In this document: positions 8,443-18,794 of the stretch, piece by piece
Numbering within the stretch: the stretch's first letter is position 1
Layout: the number at the start of each line of letters is the position of its first letter
Notes under the pieces: generated by a model
Database searches by the model: none
What the model was told of the DNA's origin: nothing
The model's input: the letters and a program-made list of their open reading frames with translations, nothing else
Translations under genes and position numbers: made by a program
Source of the DNA: Methylobacterium sp.
GTDB taxonomy: Bacteria; Pseudomonadota; Alphaproteobacteria; Rhizobiales; Beijerinckiaceae
Direction: 5' to 3'
DNA: 64,000 bases
NCBI RefSeq assembly: GCF_019745455.1
Contig: NZ_JAIETD010000032.1
Location: forward strand, 1-64,000

Positions 8443-11262
8443 TCACTGCCCGAGCCTTTCCAGCAAGGCGGGCACGTGGACCTGGTCCGCCTTGTAGTTG
8501 CCGGTCAGTGTGTACATCACGAAGTTGATGCCGCCGCGGAACGCCATCTCGCGCTGGCGCTGGTCGCCGCCGACGATCGGGTAGAGCGGCTCGCCCCGCT
8601 TGCCCACCGCCCATGCCGCGGCGAGGTCGTTGCCGGTGATGACGATCGGCGAGACACCGTCGCCGGCTCGTGCCGGACGGCGTTCGCCGCCCTCGCCCGC
8701 CGGCGGCAGGGTCTCGACCCAGGTCTGTCCGGTGGCGTAGCGGCCGGGAAAGCTGTCGACGAGATAGAAGGCCTTGGTCAGCACGTGGTCGGCCGGCACC
8801 GGCTCGAGCTCGGGTACTTCGAGCGTCGCGAGCATCCGGCGCAGGTAGAGCGCTTCGGGCGTCGCGGGACCGCCGGGGCGGGCGGTGAGCGCGTCGCGGG
8901 TGTCGAACAGAACCGTGCCGCCATTTCGCATGAAGGCGTCGATCCGCCGGATCGCCGCCTCGCTCGGCTGCGGCCGGCTCGCGACGATCGGCCAATAGAT
9001 AATCGGGTAGAAGGCGAGCTCGTCGCGGCTGGGGTCGATGCCGATTGGATCGCCCGGCTCCAGGGCAGTGCGGGCGGCCAGCATCTGCGTCAGGCCCGAC
9101 AGACCGGCGCGGCTCGCGGTATCCACCGCCTCGTCGCCGGTGACGACGAAAGCGAGGCGAGTGGCGAGGGCGGATTCGATGCCGGGCGGTCTTGCCGCCT
9201 CCTGCGCTTCCGCGGGCCGCGGCGCGATCACGAAGCCGAAGGCGAGCGCCAGCATCGCGGCAGCGGCGCCGCGGCGCGTGAGACCCCGCCCGAAGAGACG
9301 CCCTGCAAAGCCGCCGAGCCAGAGCCCAGCAAGGGTATCGAGGATGAGGAGCGCGAGGGCCATGCTGAACAGGAACGCTCTCAGATCGAGGGTCTCGGCG
9401 CCCGCCAGGGCGTTGATGCGTGCTCCGGTGAGCGCGCCAAGATCGAGGGGCTTGAGCCGGTCGTCGGGGAGAAGCGCATTGACCGCAATCCCCGCATCGG
9501 CGGGGCCGTAGAAGCCAGGAGGATGCTCGAAGGAGGCGCGCTCGGTCTGGTCTGCCGCGACCGCCGTGGCGCCGGCTGGCGGACTGCCGGGCACGCCGAA
9601 GCCATCAAGCGTCACCCGAGGGGCGAGGATCGCGGCGGCTGGCCGCGGACCGTTGCCGGGCGCCTGTACGGCGCCCGCCCCAGCGAGGCCGACGACGCGG
9701 CGGAGCATGTCGATGAACAGCCCCGAGAGCGGCAGGTTCGACCAGGTCGTGTCGGCGGTGACGTGGAAGAGCACGATCATGCCCTGCCCCCGCCGCTCGG
9801 CGGTGACGATCGGCGTGCCGTCCTGGAGGGACGCCCAGGTCCGCCCCGGCAGGTCGCCGTCCGGCTCGGCCAGAATCTGGCGGCGTACGCCGATATCGGC
9901 GGGTGGATTGAGCCCGGCGAAGGGGCTTTCGGGCGCGAAGGCCGCGAGCGTCTTCGGGCTGTCCCAGGACAGGGTACCGCCGAGCGTCCGGCCGCCACGG
10001 CGCAGACGTACCGGCACAAGGGTGTCGTTGCCCGAGGCGAGGCGGGGGCCGGCAAAGCGCAGGAGCAGCCCGCCCTCGTCGATGAAGCGAGTCACCTTCT
10101 GCACCGCCTCGGCATCGAGGGCGCCGACATCGGCGAGCACGAGCACCGACACCTGCCCGTCGAGCATCTGGGCGATCTGGTCGGATACGCCCTTGGCGCC
10201 GCGCGGCTCCTGCACGTCGGCGAAGGGAACGAGGGCGCGCGACAGGTAGTAGGTCGGCGCGAGCAGCGGCTGCGCCTGATCGCTGGTGCCGCCGAAGACG
10301 AGCCCGACCCGGCGCCGCCGGCCGCGCTCGTCCATCAGACGCACGGCCGCTGCGGAGCGCTCCGCCGCGATCTCGATGCGGGCGATCGCGTTGCGCAATT
10401 CCACGGGTAGGTCGAACACGACCTCCGTATCGGTCTCTCCGGAACGGAAGGCGAAATCGTGCTCGGCCAGCGGCAGGCCCTTCTGGTCGAGGGCGCGCAG
10501 CAGACCCGCGTCGCGCCCGTTGGCAGCAGCCCGGAGAACATGGACGGAGAGGCGGCCGCTCGCCTCGGTGACCGACAGGGCGAGGGCAGGCGGCGTCTCC
10601 GCGGCGCGGATCGTCAGGCTCGCCCCTGTACGGCCGAGATAGTCATTGAGCTCCTTGGTGAAGCTCTCGGTTTCGAACCCTGCCACACCGTCACTGATCC
10701 ACACGACGGACGAACCGGGATTGCGCTCCAGGAACCCGGCGACGGCCGGCAGATGGATGCTGCGGCTCGCAATGTGCGGCCGGGGCGCGATGGCACGAAG
10801 GCGGTCGAGGGCGGCAGCCGGTGCCTTGGCCTCGAAGGCGGCGGCAGGCTCGGCGGTGGCCAGGACCCCGACCGGGCGACCATCGCGGGCGGCGGCCTCG
10901 ATCTCGTCGGTGGCTGCCCTCAGGCGGTCCCGCCAATCGTGGGCGGCGGTGGCGCCGTTGTCGATCATGACGAGCAGCGGGGTGCGACCGGCGGCGGCAC
11001 CGATGCCGGCGGCGTTCCAGACAGGCCCGGATACGGCGAGGATCAGGCAGGCCGCCGCCAGGATTCGCAGGATGAGGAGCCAGGGCGGTGTGCGGGCGGG
11101 CGTCTCGCGCTTGCCCATGAGGTCCGCCATGATCCGGAGCGGCGGAAAGTCGATGCGCTGAGGCCGAGGCGGCGTCACCCGGAGCAGGAACCACAGGGCG
11201 GGTAGCGCGACGAGGGCGGCGAGCGCGAGGGGAGCTGCGAAGGTCAGCGGCAATCCGAACAT
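8443..11262 (-). CDS. BatA-like N-terminal plus DUF4159 membrane protein
   Basis: A 939-aa protein. Its start, MFGLPLTFAAPLALAALVAL followed by PALWFLLRVTPPRP, is the double-transmembrane N-terminus of the BatA/aerotolerance family. A long extracytoplasmic section follows, then a membrane helix near 640-665. The final about 235 residues match the DUF4159 pattern (ELAFYPIIYWPI, RNGGTVLFDTRD, HVLTKAFYLVDSFPGRY). It lies between the DUF58 gene (stop to start gap of 4 nt) and the VWA-like gene. Members of this arrangement are co-conserved in alphaproteobacteria, but a biochemical function is not established. Confidence 0.8.
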   Translation of the reverse strand: MFGLPLTFAAPLALAALVALPALWFLLRVTPPRPQRIDFPPLRIMADLMGKRETPARTPPWLLILRILAAACLILAVSGPVWNAAGIGAAAGRTPLLVMIDNGATAAHDWRDRLRAATDEIEAAARDGRPVGVLATAEPAAAFEAKAPAAALDRLRAIAPRPHIASRSIHLPAVAGFLERNPGSSVVWISDGVAGFETESFTKELNDYLGRTGASLTIRAAETPPALALSVTEASGRLSVHVLRAAANGRDAGLLRALDQKGLPLAEHDFAFRSGETDTEVVFDLPVELRNAIARIEIAAERSAAAVRLMDERGRRRRVGLVFGGTSDQAQPLLAPTYYLSRALVPFADVQEPRGAKGVSDQIAQMLDGQVSVLVLADVGALDAEAVQKVTRFIDEGGLLLRFAGPRLASGNDTLVPVRLRRGGRTLGGTLSWDSPKTLAAFAPESPFAGLNPPADIGVRRQILAEPDGDLPGRTWASLQDGTPIVTAERRGQGMIVLFHVTADTTWSNLPLSGLFIDMLRRVVGLAGAGAVQAPGNGPRPAAAILAPRVTLDGFGVPGSPPAGATAVAADQTERASFEHPPGFYGPADAGIAVNALLPDDRLKPLDLGALTGARINALAGAETLDLRAFLFSMALALLILDTLAGLWLGGFAGRLFGRGLTRRGAAAAMLALAFGFVIAPRPAEAQEAARPPGIESALATRLAFVVTGDEAVDTASRAGLSGLTQMLAARTALEPGDPIGIDPSRDELAFYPIIYWPIVASRPQPSEAAIRRIDAFMRNGGTVLFDTRDALTARPGGPATPEALYLRRMLATLEVPELEPVPADHVLTKAFYLVDSFPGRYATGQTWVETLPPAGEGGERRPARAGDGVSPIVITGNDLAAAWAVGKRGEPLYPIVGGDQRQREMAFRGGINFVMYTLTGNYKADQVHVPALLERLGQ

Positions 11263-11266
11263 GGCC

Positions 11267-12187
11267 TCAGCCGCCCCCGCGCGAGGCGGCGACGAGGGTC
11301 AGCAGGCGCAGGGCCGCTTCGCTTGCGGGCCGGTCGGTTCGGTGGGTGGTCACCGTCCAGCCCTGGAGGCGGGCGATCTCGGCAAGGCCGGCGCGATGCT
11401 CGGCGATGCGGGCGCGATAGGCATCCCCCCAGGCGCCGGCATCGCCGATATTGAGGCTGAGGTCGCTCTCGAGGTCTTGGAGCACGGCCTGGCCGGTGAA
11501 CGGGAAGGTCTCCTCGATCGGGTCCACGATCGCGACGAGGTGGCCGCGGGTGCCCCCGCCGGAAATATGGTTAATGACGGACTTTACCTCGGAAAGCGGA
11601 GACAGGAAGTCACTGATCAGCACGACCTCGTCGAAGCGACCTGGTATGGCGCGGGGCGGCGCGTCCTTGTCGAGCCCGGCGTGGTCCTCCGTGAGGGCAT
11701 GGGCCATGGTCTCGACGATCTTTCGCGATGCGGTGGCGCGGGTCAGCCCGAGGAGGCCGGCGCGCTCGCCGCCCTCGACCAGCACGTCGGCGAGCGCGAG
11801 GCCGAGCACCAGGGCGCGCTCCACCTTGGAGGCCTGGGCGTGCTTGGAGGCGAAGCCCATGGAGGCGGAGCGGTCGATCCAGAACCAGATGTTATGGACC
11901 GCCTCCCACTCACGCTCGCGGACATAGAGCCGGTCGTCGCGGGCCGAGCGGCGCCAGTCGATCCGCGCCGCCGCCTCGCCGGTGACGAAGGGCCGGAACT
12001 GCCAGAAGCTCTCGCCTGGCCCGGCCCGGCGACGTCCGTGGAGGCCATGCGCGAGAGTCGTGGAGACACGGCGCGACTCGAGGATGAGCCGCGGCATCCG
12101 CTCGGCGAGCGAGAGGGCGTTCTCGGTCTCGTGACGTCCGGGTCGGCGCTCGCTCGCCGGTAGAACCTGGCTCGCGGCCATCCTCAC
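11267..12187 (-). CDS. DUF58 domain-containing protein
   Basis: A 306-aa soluble protein. It has the hallmark DUF58 stretch ARIDWRRSARDDRLYVRERE (about 95-115), followed by a VWA-like beta strand and metal-site pattern (WFWIDRSASM). DUF58 proteins accompany MoxR ATPases almost universally and are thought to bridge the ATPase and the membrane VWA proteins. The GTG start at 12187 lies 5 nt after the moxR stop; ATG 12181 is an alternative two codons downstream. Confidence 0.87.
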   Translation of the reverse strand: MRMAASQVLPASERRPGRHETENALSLAERMPRLILESRRVSTTLAHGLHGRRRAGPGESFWQFRPFVTGEAAARIDWRRSARDDRLYVREREWEAVHNIWFWIDRSASMGFASKHAQASKVERALVLGLALADVLVEGGERAGLLGLTRATASRKIVETMAHALTEDHAGLDKDAPPRAIPGRFDEVVLISDFLSPLSEVKSVINHISGGGTRGHLVAIVDPIEETFPFTGQAVLQDLESDLSLNIGDAGAWGDAYRARIAEHRAGLAEIARLQGWTVTTHRTDRPASEAALRLLTLVAASRGGG

Positions 12188-12192
12188 CGGGC

Positions 12193-13197
12193 CTAGAGCT
12201 TGGCCGCGAGCTGGGCGATGAGGCCCGGGATGGTCTCACCATCGGCCCGCGCCGCGAAGCTCAGCGCCATGCGGTGCTTCAGAACCGGCTCCGCCAGCGC
12301 CTTGACGTCGGCGATGGAGGGAGCGACGCGGCCCTCGATGAGGGCACGAGCCCGCACCGCGAGTGTCAGCGCCTGACTGGCACGCGGCCCCGGCCCCCAC
12401 AGCAGCTTGCCCTTGAGCGAGGGGTCGCCACCCTCAGGTCTGGCGGAGCGCACGAGATCGAGGATGGCGTCGACGATCGTGTCGCCCACCGGGAGGCGCC
12501 GCACGAGGCGTTGGGCCGTGAGCAGGGCCTCGGTCGACATCACAGCCTCGGGCGTGTGGTCGACGATGCCCGTGGTCTCGATCAGGATGCGGCGCTCGGC
12601 GGCGCGATCGGGATAGCCGACATCGATTTCCAGCAAGAACCGGTCGAGCTGCGCCTCGGGCAGCGGGTAGGTTCCCTCCTGCTCGATCGGGTTCTGGGTC
12701 GCCAGCACATGGAACGGTCGCGGCAGGTCGTGGCGCTCGCCCGCCACGGAGACGAAGTTCTCCTGCATCGCCTGCAGCAGCGCCGATTGCGTGCGCGGAC
12801 TCGCCCGGTTGATCTCGTCGGCCATGAGGAGCTGGGTAAAGATGGGTCCCTTCACGAAGCGGAAGGAGCGGTGCCGGTCGGCATCCTCGTCGAGGATTTC
12901 GGTGCCGAGGATGTCCGAGGGCATCAGGTCAGGGGTGAACTGCACGCGTCGCGCATCGAGGCCGAGCACGGTCCCGAGCGTCTCGACGAGCTTGGTCTTG
13001 GCGAGGCCAGGCAGACCTACCAGCAGCCCGTGGCCGCCGGCCAGGATGGTGATGAGAGCAAGATCGACGACGGTCTCCTGGCCGAAGATGACCTTATGGA
13101 TCGCCTCCCGAGCCTGGCTCACCGTCCCGAGGCAAGCCTCCGCCGTGGCGACGATGCCGTCATCGAGGGCCGTGGCCGGCGAAACGCCTTGCGTCAT
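12193..13197 (-). CDS. MoxR family AAA+ ATPase
   Basis: A 334-aa AAA+ ATPase of the MoxR class, first gene of the operon. Walker A appears as GLPGLAKTKLVE (about 55-66), Walker B as LLMADEINRASP, and sensor 1 as VLATQNPIEQEGTYPLPEAQ. The ATP-driven chaperone role is known for several family members (metal insertion into methanol dehydrogenase for the founding MoxR), but this cluster is a generic MoxR-DUF58 locus and not the mxa locus. The reading frame runs open to 14103; ATG 13197, with GGAG 8-12 nt before it and a typical MTQGVS start, is chosen because upstream translation has no family resemblance. Confidence 0.9.
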   Translation of the reverse strand: MTQGVSPATALDDGIVATAEACLGTVSQAREAIHKVIFGQETVVDLALITILAGGHGLLVGLPGLAKTKLVETLGTVLGLDARRVQFTPDLMPSDILGTEILDEDADRHRSFRFVKGPIFTQLLMADEINRASPRTQSALLQAMQENFVSVAGERHDLPRPFHVLATQNPIEQEGTYPLPEAQLDRFLLEIDVGYPDRAAERRILIETTGIVDHTPEAVMSTEALLTAQRLVRRLPVGDTIVDAILDLVRSARPEGGDPSLKGKLLWGPGPRASQALTLAVRARALIEGRVAPSIADVKALAEPVLKHRMALSFAARADGETIPGLIAQLAAKL

Positions 13198-13359
13198 GCG
13201 TTGTGATCTCCCGTGGCGCCAAGGCGCTGGAAAGAGGGAGTGTGGCGCCGTTCGAGGCAGGATGGCAAGGTCGGCGCGACGCCGCAGGCGGAATCGTCCG
13301 CCGGCACGCCTTTGAGACAAGCCTGTTCCGGATGCCGTGCGGGCGCTATCTGAAGCTCC

Positions 13360-13950
13360 ATGACCGAGACCACTCCCCCCTCCCCCGATCTCGTCCTCGA
13401 CCGTCTCACCGCCGCCCTCGGTGCCGAAGCGGGGCGAGGCATCCCTCCGGTGGAGCGCTGGAACCCGACCCATTGCGGTTCGATCGACATGCGGATCGCT
13501 GCGGATGGGACGTGGTTCCATGACGGGGCACCGATCCGTCGCCCGGCACTCGTCAAGCTGTTCGCCTCGATCATGCGGCGCGAGGAGGACGGCGGGATCG
13601 TGCTGGTGACGCCTGCCGAGAAGGTCGGCATCGTCGTCGAGGACGCGCCCTTCCTCGCCGTGGGCATGGCTGTCGAGGGTGCGGGGGGCGACAGGCGGAT
13701 CGTGTTCCGCACCAATGTGGACGACGTCGTGTCCGTCGATGCGGAGCATGGCCTGCGCTTCGAGGAAGGCGAGGACGGCGGTCTCAAGCCCTATCTCCAC
13801 GTCCGTCGCGGCCTTTGGGCTCGGGTAACGCGGGCGCTCACCTATGACCTCGTCGAGATGGGCGAGGAGCGGATCGTCGACGGAGATCCTTGGTTCGGCA
13901 TCGCGGCGGGAGGCACCTTCCACCGCATCGCGCCCGCGGCCGACGCTTGA
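13360..13950 (+). CDS. DUF1285 domain-containing protein
   Basis: A 196-aa cytosolic protein of the DUF1285 family, recognised by PVERWNPTHCGSIDMRI near the N-terminus followed by a glycine-rich beta domain (GTWFHDGAPI, LVTPAEKVGIVVEDAPF) and VVSVDAEHGL. The function is unknown. It is divergent from moxR and its stop codon overlaps the TTG start of the Nudix gene, a very common neighbour pairing in alphaproteobacteria that suggests a shared operon with the Nudix and CCA genes. Confidence 0.85.
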   Translation: MTETTPPSPDLVLDRLTAALGAEAGRGIPPVERWNPTHCGSIDMRIAADGTWFHDGAPIRRPALVKLFASIMRREEDGGIVLVTPAEKVGIVVEDAPFLAVGMAVEGAGGDRRIVFRTNVDDVVSVDAEHGLRFEEGEDGGLKPYLHVRRGLWARVTRALTYDLVEMGEERIVDGDPWFGIAAGGTFHRIAPAADA

Positions 13951-14594
13951 GCGGGGGCCCCTTCGGCAACCTCCAGGCTTTCCTGGACAGGGCCGCCGAC
14001 CGCCTGTCGACGATCTCGCCGGGCCCTGACGATCCCACCTCCAATCCCCGCGGCGACCACGATCTCGACGATGAGGGCGTCGCCATAGCGCCTCCCGGCC
14101 CACATCGCCACGCAGCGGTGCTGGTGCCGGTGGTCGCCCGTGAGGATGGGCTCGCGATGCTCTTCAACCTGCGCAGCGCGAGCCTTCGCGACCATTCCGG
14201 GCAGATCTCGTTTCCCGGAGGCAAGATCGACGCTGCCGATCCGGGTCCTGCCGGTGCGGCCCTGCGAGAGGCCAATGAGGAGATCGGCCTCGACCCGGCG
14301 CGGGTGAGGTTGCTCGGTTACCTCGACTCCTACCTGTCGGCCACCGGCTTCCTCGTGGTGCCCGTGGTCGGGCTCCTGGAGGAGCCGGTCAGCCTCGCCC
14401 TAAACCCGACCGAGGTGGCCGAAGTGTTCGAGGTGCCCCTGCCCGTCCTGATGGACCCGGACGGCCATAGCCTCAGCTCGGGAATCTGGCGCGGCCGGAC
14501 CCGGTGCTACTATGCCATCACCCACGAAGGTCGGCTGATCTGGGGTGTGACCGCAGGGATCGTGCGCAATCTCTACGAACGACTATGTCTGTAG
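13947..14594 (+). CDS. Nudix CoA pyrophosphatase (NudL/YeaB-like)
   Basis: A 215-aa hydrolase predicted to split CoA and its derivatives into 3',5'-ADP and phosphopantetheine. It carries the family-specific LRDHSGQISFPGGKID (about 85-100), which runs into the Nudix box ending REANEEIGL, with the REUXEE core intact. The usual acidic residue six positions after the first Nudix glycine is shifted within GGKIDAADPG. The frame is open upstream to 13890, but TTG 13947 overlapping the previous TGA (TTGA) gives the expected family length. DUF6111 follows after 43 nt. Confidence 0.86.
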   Translation: MSGGPFGNLQAFLDRAADRLSTISPGPDDPTSNPRGDHDLDDEGVAIAPPGPHRHAAVLVPVVAREDGLAMLFNLRSASLRDHSGQISFPGGKIDAADPGPAGAALREANEEIGLDPARVRLLGYLDSYLSATGFLVVPVVGLLEEPVSLALNPTEVAEVFEVPLPVLMDPDGHSLSSGIWRGRTRCYYAITHEGRLIWGVTAGIVRNLYERLCL

Positions 14595-14637
14595 CCGGAG
14601 CCGTGCCAAGCTCCCAATACGGTCTCCCGAAAGCACC

Positions 14638-14895
14638 ATGATCCGCACCATCCTGCAAGAAACCCTGATCTTTCTGCTGCCTTGGTTCCTGTTCTACGGC
14701 TATCTCCTCGCCGTCGGGCGCAACCCGCATCGCCGCGAACACTGGGAAGCCTCGGTGTTCCGCCTCACCATGGCGAGCGTCGCCCTCGTGATCCTGTCCC
14801 TCGTCGCCATCGGCCTTTTCGGCGAGCGCCATCGCAGCGGCTACACGCCGCCGCGGCTCGAAAACGGGCGCGTGGTCCCGGGCACTTTTCAGTGA
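14638..14895 (+). CDS. DUF6111 family small membrane protein
   Basis: An 85-aa protein with two predicted membrane helices (about 8-25 and 42-62) separated by a basic loop (GRNPHRREHWE) and a polar C-terminus (YTPPRLENGRVVPGTF). This fits the short DUF6111 family found between Nudix and CCA-adding enzyme genes in Hyphomicrobiales. The function is unknown. Its stop overlaps the GTG start of the CCA gene (GTGA), so translation of the two is probably coupled. Confidence 0.8.
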   Translation: MIRTILQETLIFLLPWFLFYGYLLAVGRNPHRREHWEASVFRLTMASVALVILSLVAIGLFGERHRSGYTPPRLENGRVVPGTFQ

Positions 14896-16145
14896 CGTCG
14901 CGCGGGCTCGATGACGACGGGCCTGCGCGGCTGCTGCGGCGCGACGACGTGCAGACGGTCCTCGCCTCCCTCGCTGCCCCCGACGAGGAGACGCGACTCG
15001 TCGGCGGCTGCGTTCGCGACGCCCTCCTTGGCCGAAATTCCTCCGATATCGATCTGGCGACGACCCTCGAGCCTGCGCAGACCCTGTCCCTCGCCATCAA
15101 GGCCGGCCTGAGGGCGATCCCGACAGGCTTCGATCACGGCACCGTCACGGTCCTGGTCGCACGAACGCCCTTCGAGGTGACGACCCTGCGCGAGGATATC
15201 GAGACCGACGGGCGCCACGCCGTCGTCCGCTTCGGCCGCGACTTCGTTCGCGACGCCGAGCGGCGCGATTTCACCATCAATGCGCTTTCGCTCGATCCGA
15301 GCGGACAGGTCCACGACACCGCTGGCGGTGTGAGGGACCTGGGCGATGGCCGCGTCCGCTTCATTGGCGACGCCGCGACCCGCATCCAGGAGGACGCCTT
15401 GCGCATCCTCCGCTTCTTCCGGTTCCATGCGCGCTATGGGCTCGCCGAACCGGACGCCGCCGGACTTTCGGCCTGTATCGCCGCGCAACACATGATCGAC
15501 GGCCTTTCCCGCGAGCGGGTCCGGACGGAACTCCTGAAGCTTCTGGTGGCGCCGGGCGTAGCCGAAGCCCTCGCCGTGATGGACGAAGTCGGCATCCTCC
15601 CACGGCTCATCGGTGGCCCGACCGACCTTTCACGCCTCGGACGCCTGATCGGGGCGAGGCCACAGGCGGGGGACGTAGCGCGGCTTGCGGCTTTGGCCGT
15701 CCGCTCAAAGGCGGACGTTGTACGGCTTCAGCCGGCCCTGCGCCTCTCGAAGGCCGAGGCGGCTGCACTGTCGTCCTACGCGCTCGCCTGGGAGAGCCTG
15801 GACAGACGAAAGCCCATCGATCTGGGCACGATGCGCACCCTTACTGCGGATCATGATCCAGAAGCGCTTATGACTGCCCTCGCGTCGATGGATCCCAGCC
15901 AGAGCCCCCCGATCGCGGAAGACGCTGGCGTCTTCTTGGAAGCTGTCGGAGCTGGCCGAGCCCAGCGGCCGACCTTTCCCCTCACGGGGGCGGATCTCGC
16001 CTCAAACGGCATAACGCCGGGTCCAGCGGTCGGCCGCGGTCTGGACGCTGCGCGGGCATACTGGCTCGAACGCGGCTGCTCGGATGACCCATCGGCCATC
16101 GAGGCGCTGATCGAAATCGCGATGAATGCCGCACGCACGAAATAG
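14892..16145 (+). CDS. cca: CCA tRNA nucleotidyltransferase / poly(A) polymerase family
   Basis: Adds or repairs the CCA end of tRNAs. The 417-aa class II nucleotidyltransferase shows VGGCVRDALLG (about 37-47) with the catalytic DIDLAT at about 52-57, then RRDFTINAL, and the neck/body helix signature EDALRILRFFRFHARYG. The length is normal for alphaproteobacteria. GTG 14892 overlaps the DUF6111 stop; the open frame further upstream lies antisense-free but lacks homology. Confidence 0.92.
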   Translation: MTSRGLDDDGPARLLRRDDVQTVLASLAAPDEETRLVGGCVRDALLGRNSSDIDLATTLEPAQTLSLAIKAGLRAIPTGFDHGTVTVLVARTPFEVTTLREDIETDGRHAVVRFGRDFVRDAERRDFTINALSLDPSGQVHDTAGGVRDLGDGRVRFIGDAATRIQEDALRILRFFRFHARYGLAEPDAAGLSACIAAQHMIDGLSRERVRTELLKLLVAPGVAEALAVMDEVGILPRLIGGPTDLSRLGRLIGARPQAGDVARLAALAVRSKADVVRLQPALRLSKAEAAALSSYALAWESLDRRKPIDLGTMRTLTADHDPEALMTALASMDPSQSPPIAEDAGVFLEAVGAGRAQRPTFPLTGADLASNGITPGPAVGRGLDAARAYWLERGCSDDPSAIEALIEIAMNAARTK

Positions 16146-16260
16146 GTCCGGGGAGCAGGGTCCCGGTTGAACCCAGCTTGTCCCGGACCTTGTCTACTTC
16201 AACGTTTCGATAGACCCAGAAGGGTACGAGAAGGCCTCTGAAGGTCCGCGAACGCTCTCG

Positions 16261-16572
16261 TCAGCAGCTCAGACGCCGGCCCTCGCGGCGGCCGAAGACG
16301 CGGTAATGCGCGGCAGCCGATTCCATCTGGCCCCGCTCGACCGCGCGGCGGACGTCAGGATTGCAACGCAGATACTCGCGCGCGTCGAAACCATATTCAC
16401 GGCCCCCGCCGCGACCGCGATCGTCGTCATAGCCACGGTCCCTGCCGCGGCCGCGATCGTCATAACCGTAATCGCGATCTCTCCCGTAGCCGCCATAGGG
16501 TTGAGCCACGGCAGTGGCGAGGGTCGCGGTAAGGCTCAAGCCCACAATCGCGATTGCGCAAATCGACTTCAT
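16261..16572 (-). CDS. secreted Gly/Arg/Asp/Tyr-rich small protein
   Basis: A 103-aa protein with a clear Sec signal peptide (MKSICAIAIVGLSLTATLATAVAQ, cleavage after about AVA). Next comes a low-complexity segment (about 25-62) of repeated D/R/G/Y units such as RDRDYGYDDRGRGRDRGYDDD. The C-terminal part, EYLRCNPDVRRAVERGQMESAAAHYRVFGRREGR, looks like a small helical, hemolysin-repeat-associated type domain, with two cysteines (one near residue 70 and one at the end). The gene is monocistronic. The function is unknown; an envelope or matrix role is only a guess. Confidence 0.7.
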   Translation of the reverse strand: MKSICAIAIVGLSLTATLATAVAQPYGGYGRDRDYGYDDRGRGRDRGYDDDRGRGGGREYGFDAREYLRCNPDVRRAVERGQMESAAAHYRVFGRREGRRLSC

Positions 16573-16637
16573 GTTCGGTGTTCTCCCTGATTCGAAACGA
16601 GAAACGCGTTGAAGGGAACTTCGTTCGATCTTCCCGG

Positions 16638-16661
16638 CTGACGTTATTTTCAGGACGTCAG
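16638..16661. repeat. inverted repeat upstream of the Gly/Arg-rich secreted protein
   Basis: Arms CTGACGT (16638-16644) and ACGTCAG (16655-16661) flank a 10-nt T-rich loop, 66-89 nt upstream of the small gene's start on the minus strand. It could be an operator or a short structured leader. No regulator is assigned. Confidence 0.35.
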
Positions 16662-16747
16662 ATCATCAAACCGGGCGTCATATTCCCATTCGCCGAAGCT
16701 TGACCGCCGCACGCTGGAGGAGTTCGGACGCGGCGGCAAGGGTTGCA

Positions 16748-16774
16748 AACGAAAACGGCGGCCAGAGGCCGCCG
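16748..16774 (-). terminator. rho-independent terminator of the atp operon
   Basis: On the minus strand an 8-bp perfect stem (CGGCGGCC at 16756-16763 paired with GGCCGCCG at 16767-16774) with a 3-nt loop is followed by TTTTCGTTT. It lies 37 nt after the atpC stop and is oriented to end atpHAGDC transcription. Confidence 0.8.
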
Positions 16775-16810
16775 CGATCACCAACTCGTTCAGTGCATGC
16801 CCCGCGCGGA

Positions 16811-17212
16811 TCAGAAGCTCAGCGCGACCTTCGCGTCCTGAAGCTGGACGATCTGGCCGTCGATCTCCTCACGCTTGGCAAAATCCGTCGTCGCGTCGCG
16901 CTGGAGCTGGAGAGCCTCGATATCCGCGTCGATGGAGGCGGGGCTGATCTCCTCGAACGGGTTCGCCCGCTCGGCGATGACGGTGACCGAGGTCGGCCCG
17001 ATATCGGCAAAACCGCCGCGCACGAGCACGCGCTTGCCGTTGTGCCCGGCCTCGTTGATGACGATGACCCCGACCTTGAGCGCGGTCAGAACCGGGGCGT
17101 GGCCGGGCAGGACGGTCATCTCGCCCTCGACACCCGGGAGCTGCACGGCCTCGATCTGGCCCGAATACAGGGTCCGCTCGGGGCCGACGAAGTCGAACTG
17201 GAAGGTGGCCAT
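16811..17212 (-). CDS. atpC: ATP synthase F1 epsilon subunit
   Basis: A 133-aa subunit of the F1 central stalk, which couples rotation and damps ATP hydrolysis. The N-terminal beta sandwich is clear (FQFDFVGPERTLYSG, EGEMTVLPGHAPVLTAL, GGFADIGPTSVTVIAE), followed by a short helical C-terminal part ending LQDAKVALSF. It is the last gene of atpHAGDC, 74 nt after atpD with a strong hairpin between them. Confidence 0.95.
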   Translation of the reverse strand: MATFQFDFVGPERTLYSGQIEAVQLPGVEGEMTVLPGHAPVLTALKVGVIVINEAGHNGKRVLVRGGFADIGPTSVTVIAERANPFEEISPASIDADIEALQLQRDATTDFAKREEIDGQIVQLQDAKVALSF

Positions 17213-17249
17213 GGCGTCGGGAACCCAGGTTTCTGCGTGTCATGTCGAT

Positions 17250-17278
17250 GGGTGCCCGACCGTATCGGCCGGGCACCC
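17250..17278 (-). other. strong intercistronic hairpin between atpD and atpC
   Basis: A perfect 9-bp stem (GGGTGCCCG at 17250-17258 and CGGGCACCC at 17270-17278) with an 11-nt loop that can pair further. It starts just after the atpD stop. It has no U-tract, so it looks more like an mRNA-stability or attenuation element than a full terminator. Confidence 0.6.
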
Positions 17279-17286
17279 GGTAAGGC

Positions 17287-18774
<1,488 letters not shown>

Positions 18775-18794
18775 TCAGAGCGCCGAAGGTCTGG

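Noticed and set aside
8476..10410. 644-aa plus-strand frame opposite the DUF4159 gene
   Set aside because: Antisense shadow; no domain recognised and Arg/Glu/Gly-heavy composition.
16144..16190. hairpin after the CCA enzyme gene (AGGTCCGGG and CCCGGACCT) as a terminator
   Set aside because: The loop is about 29 nt and there is no convincing U-tract; not strong enough to list as a feature.
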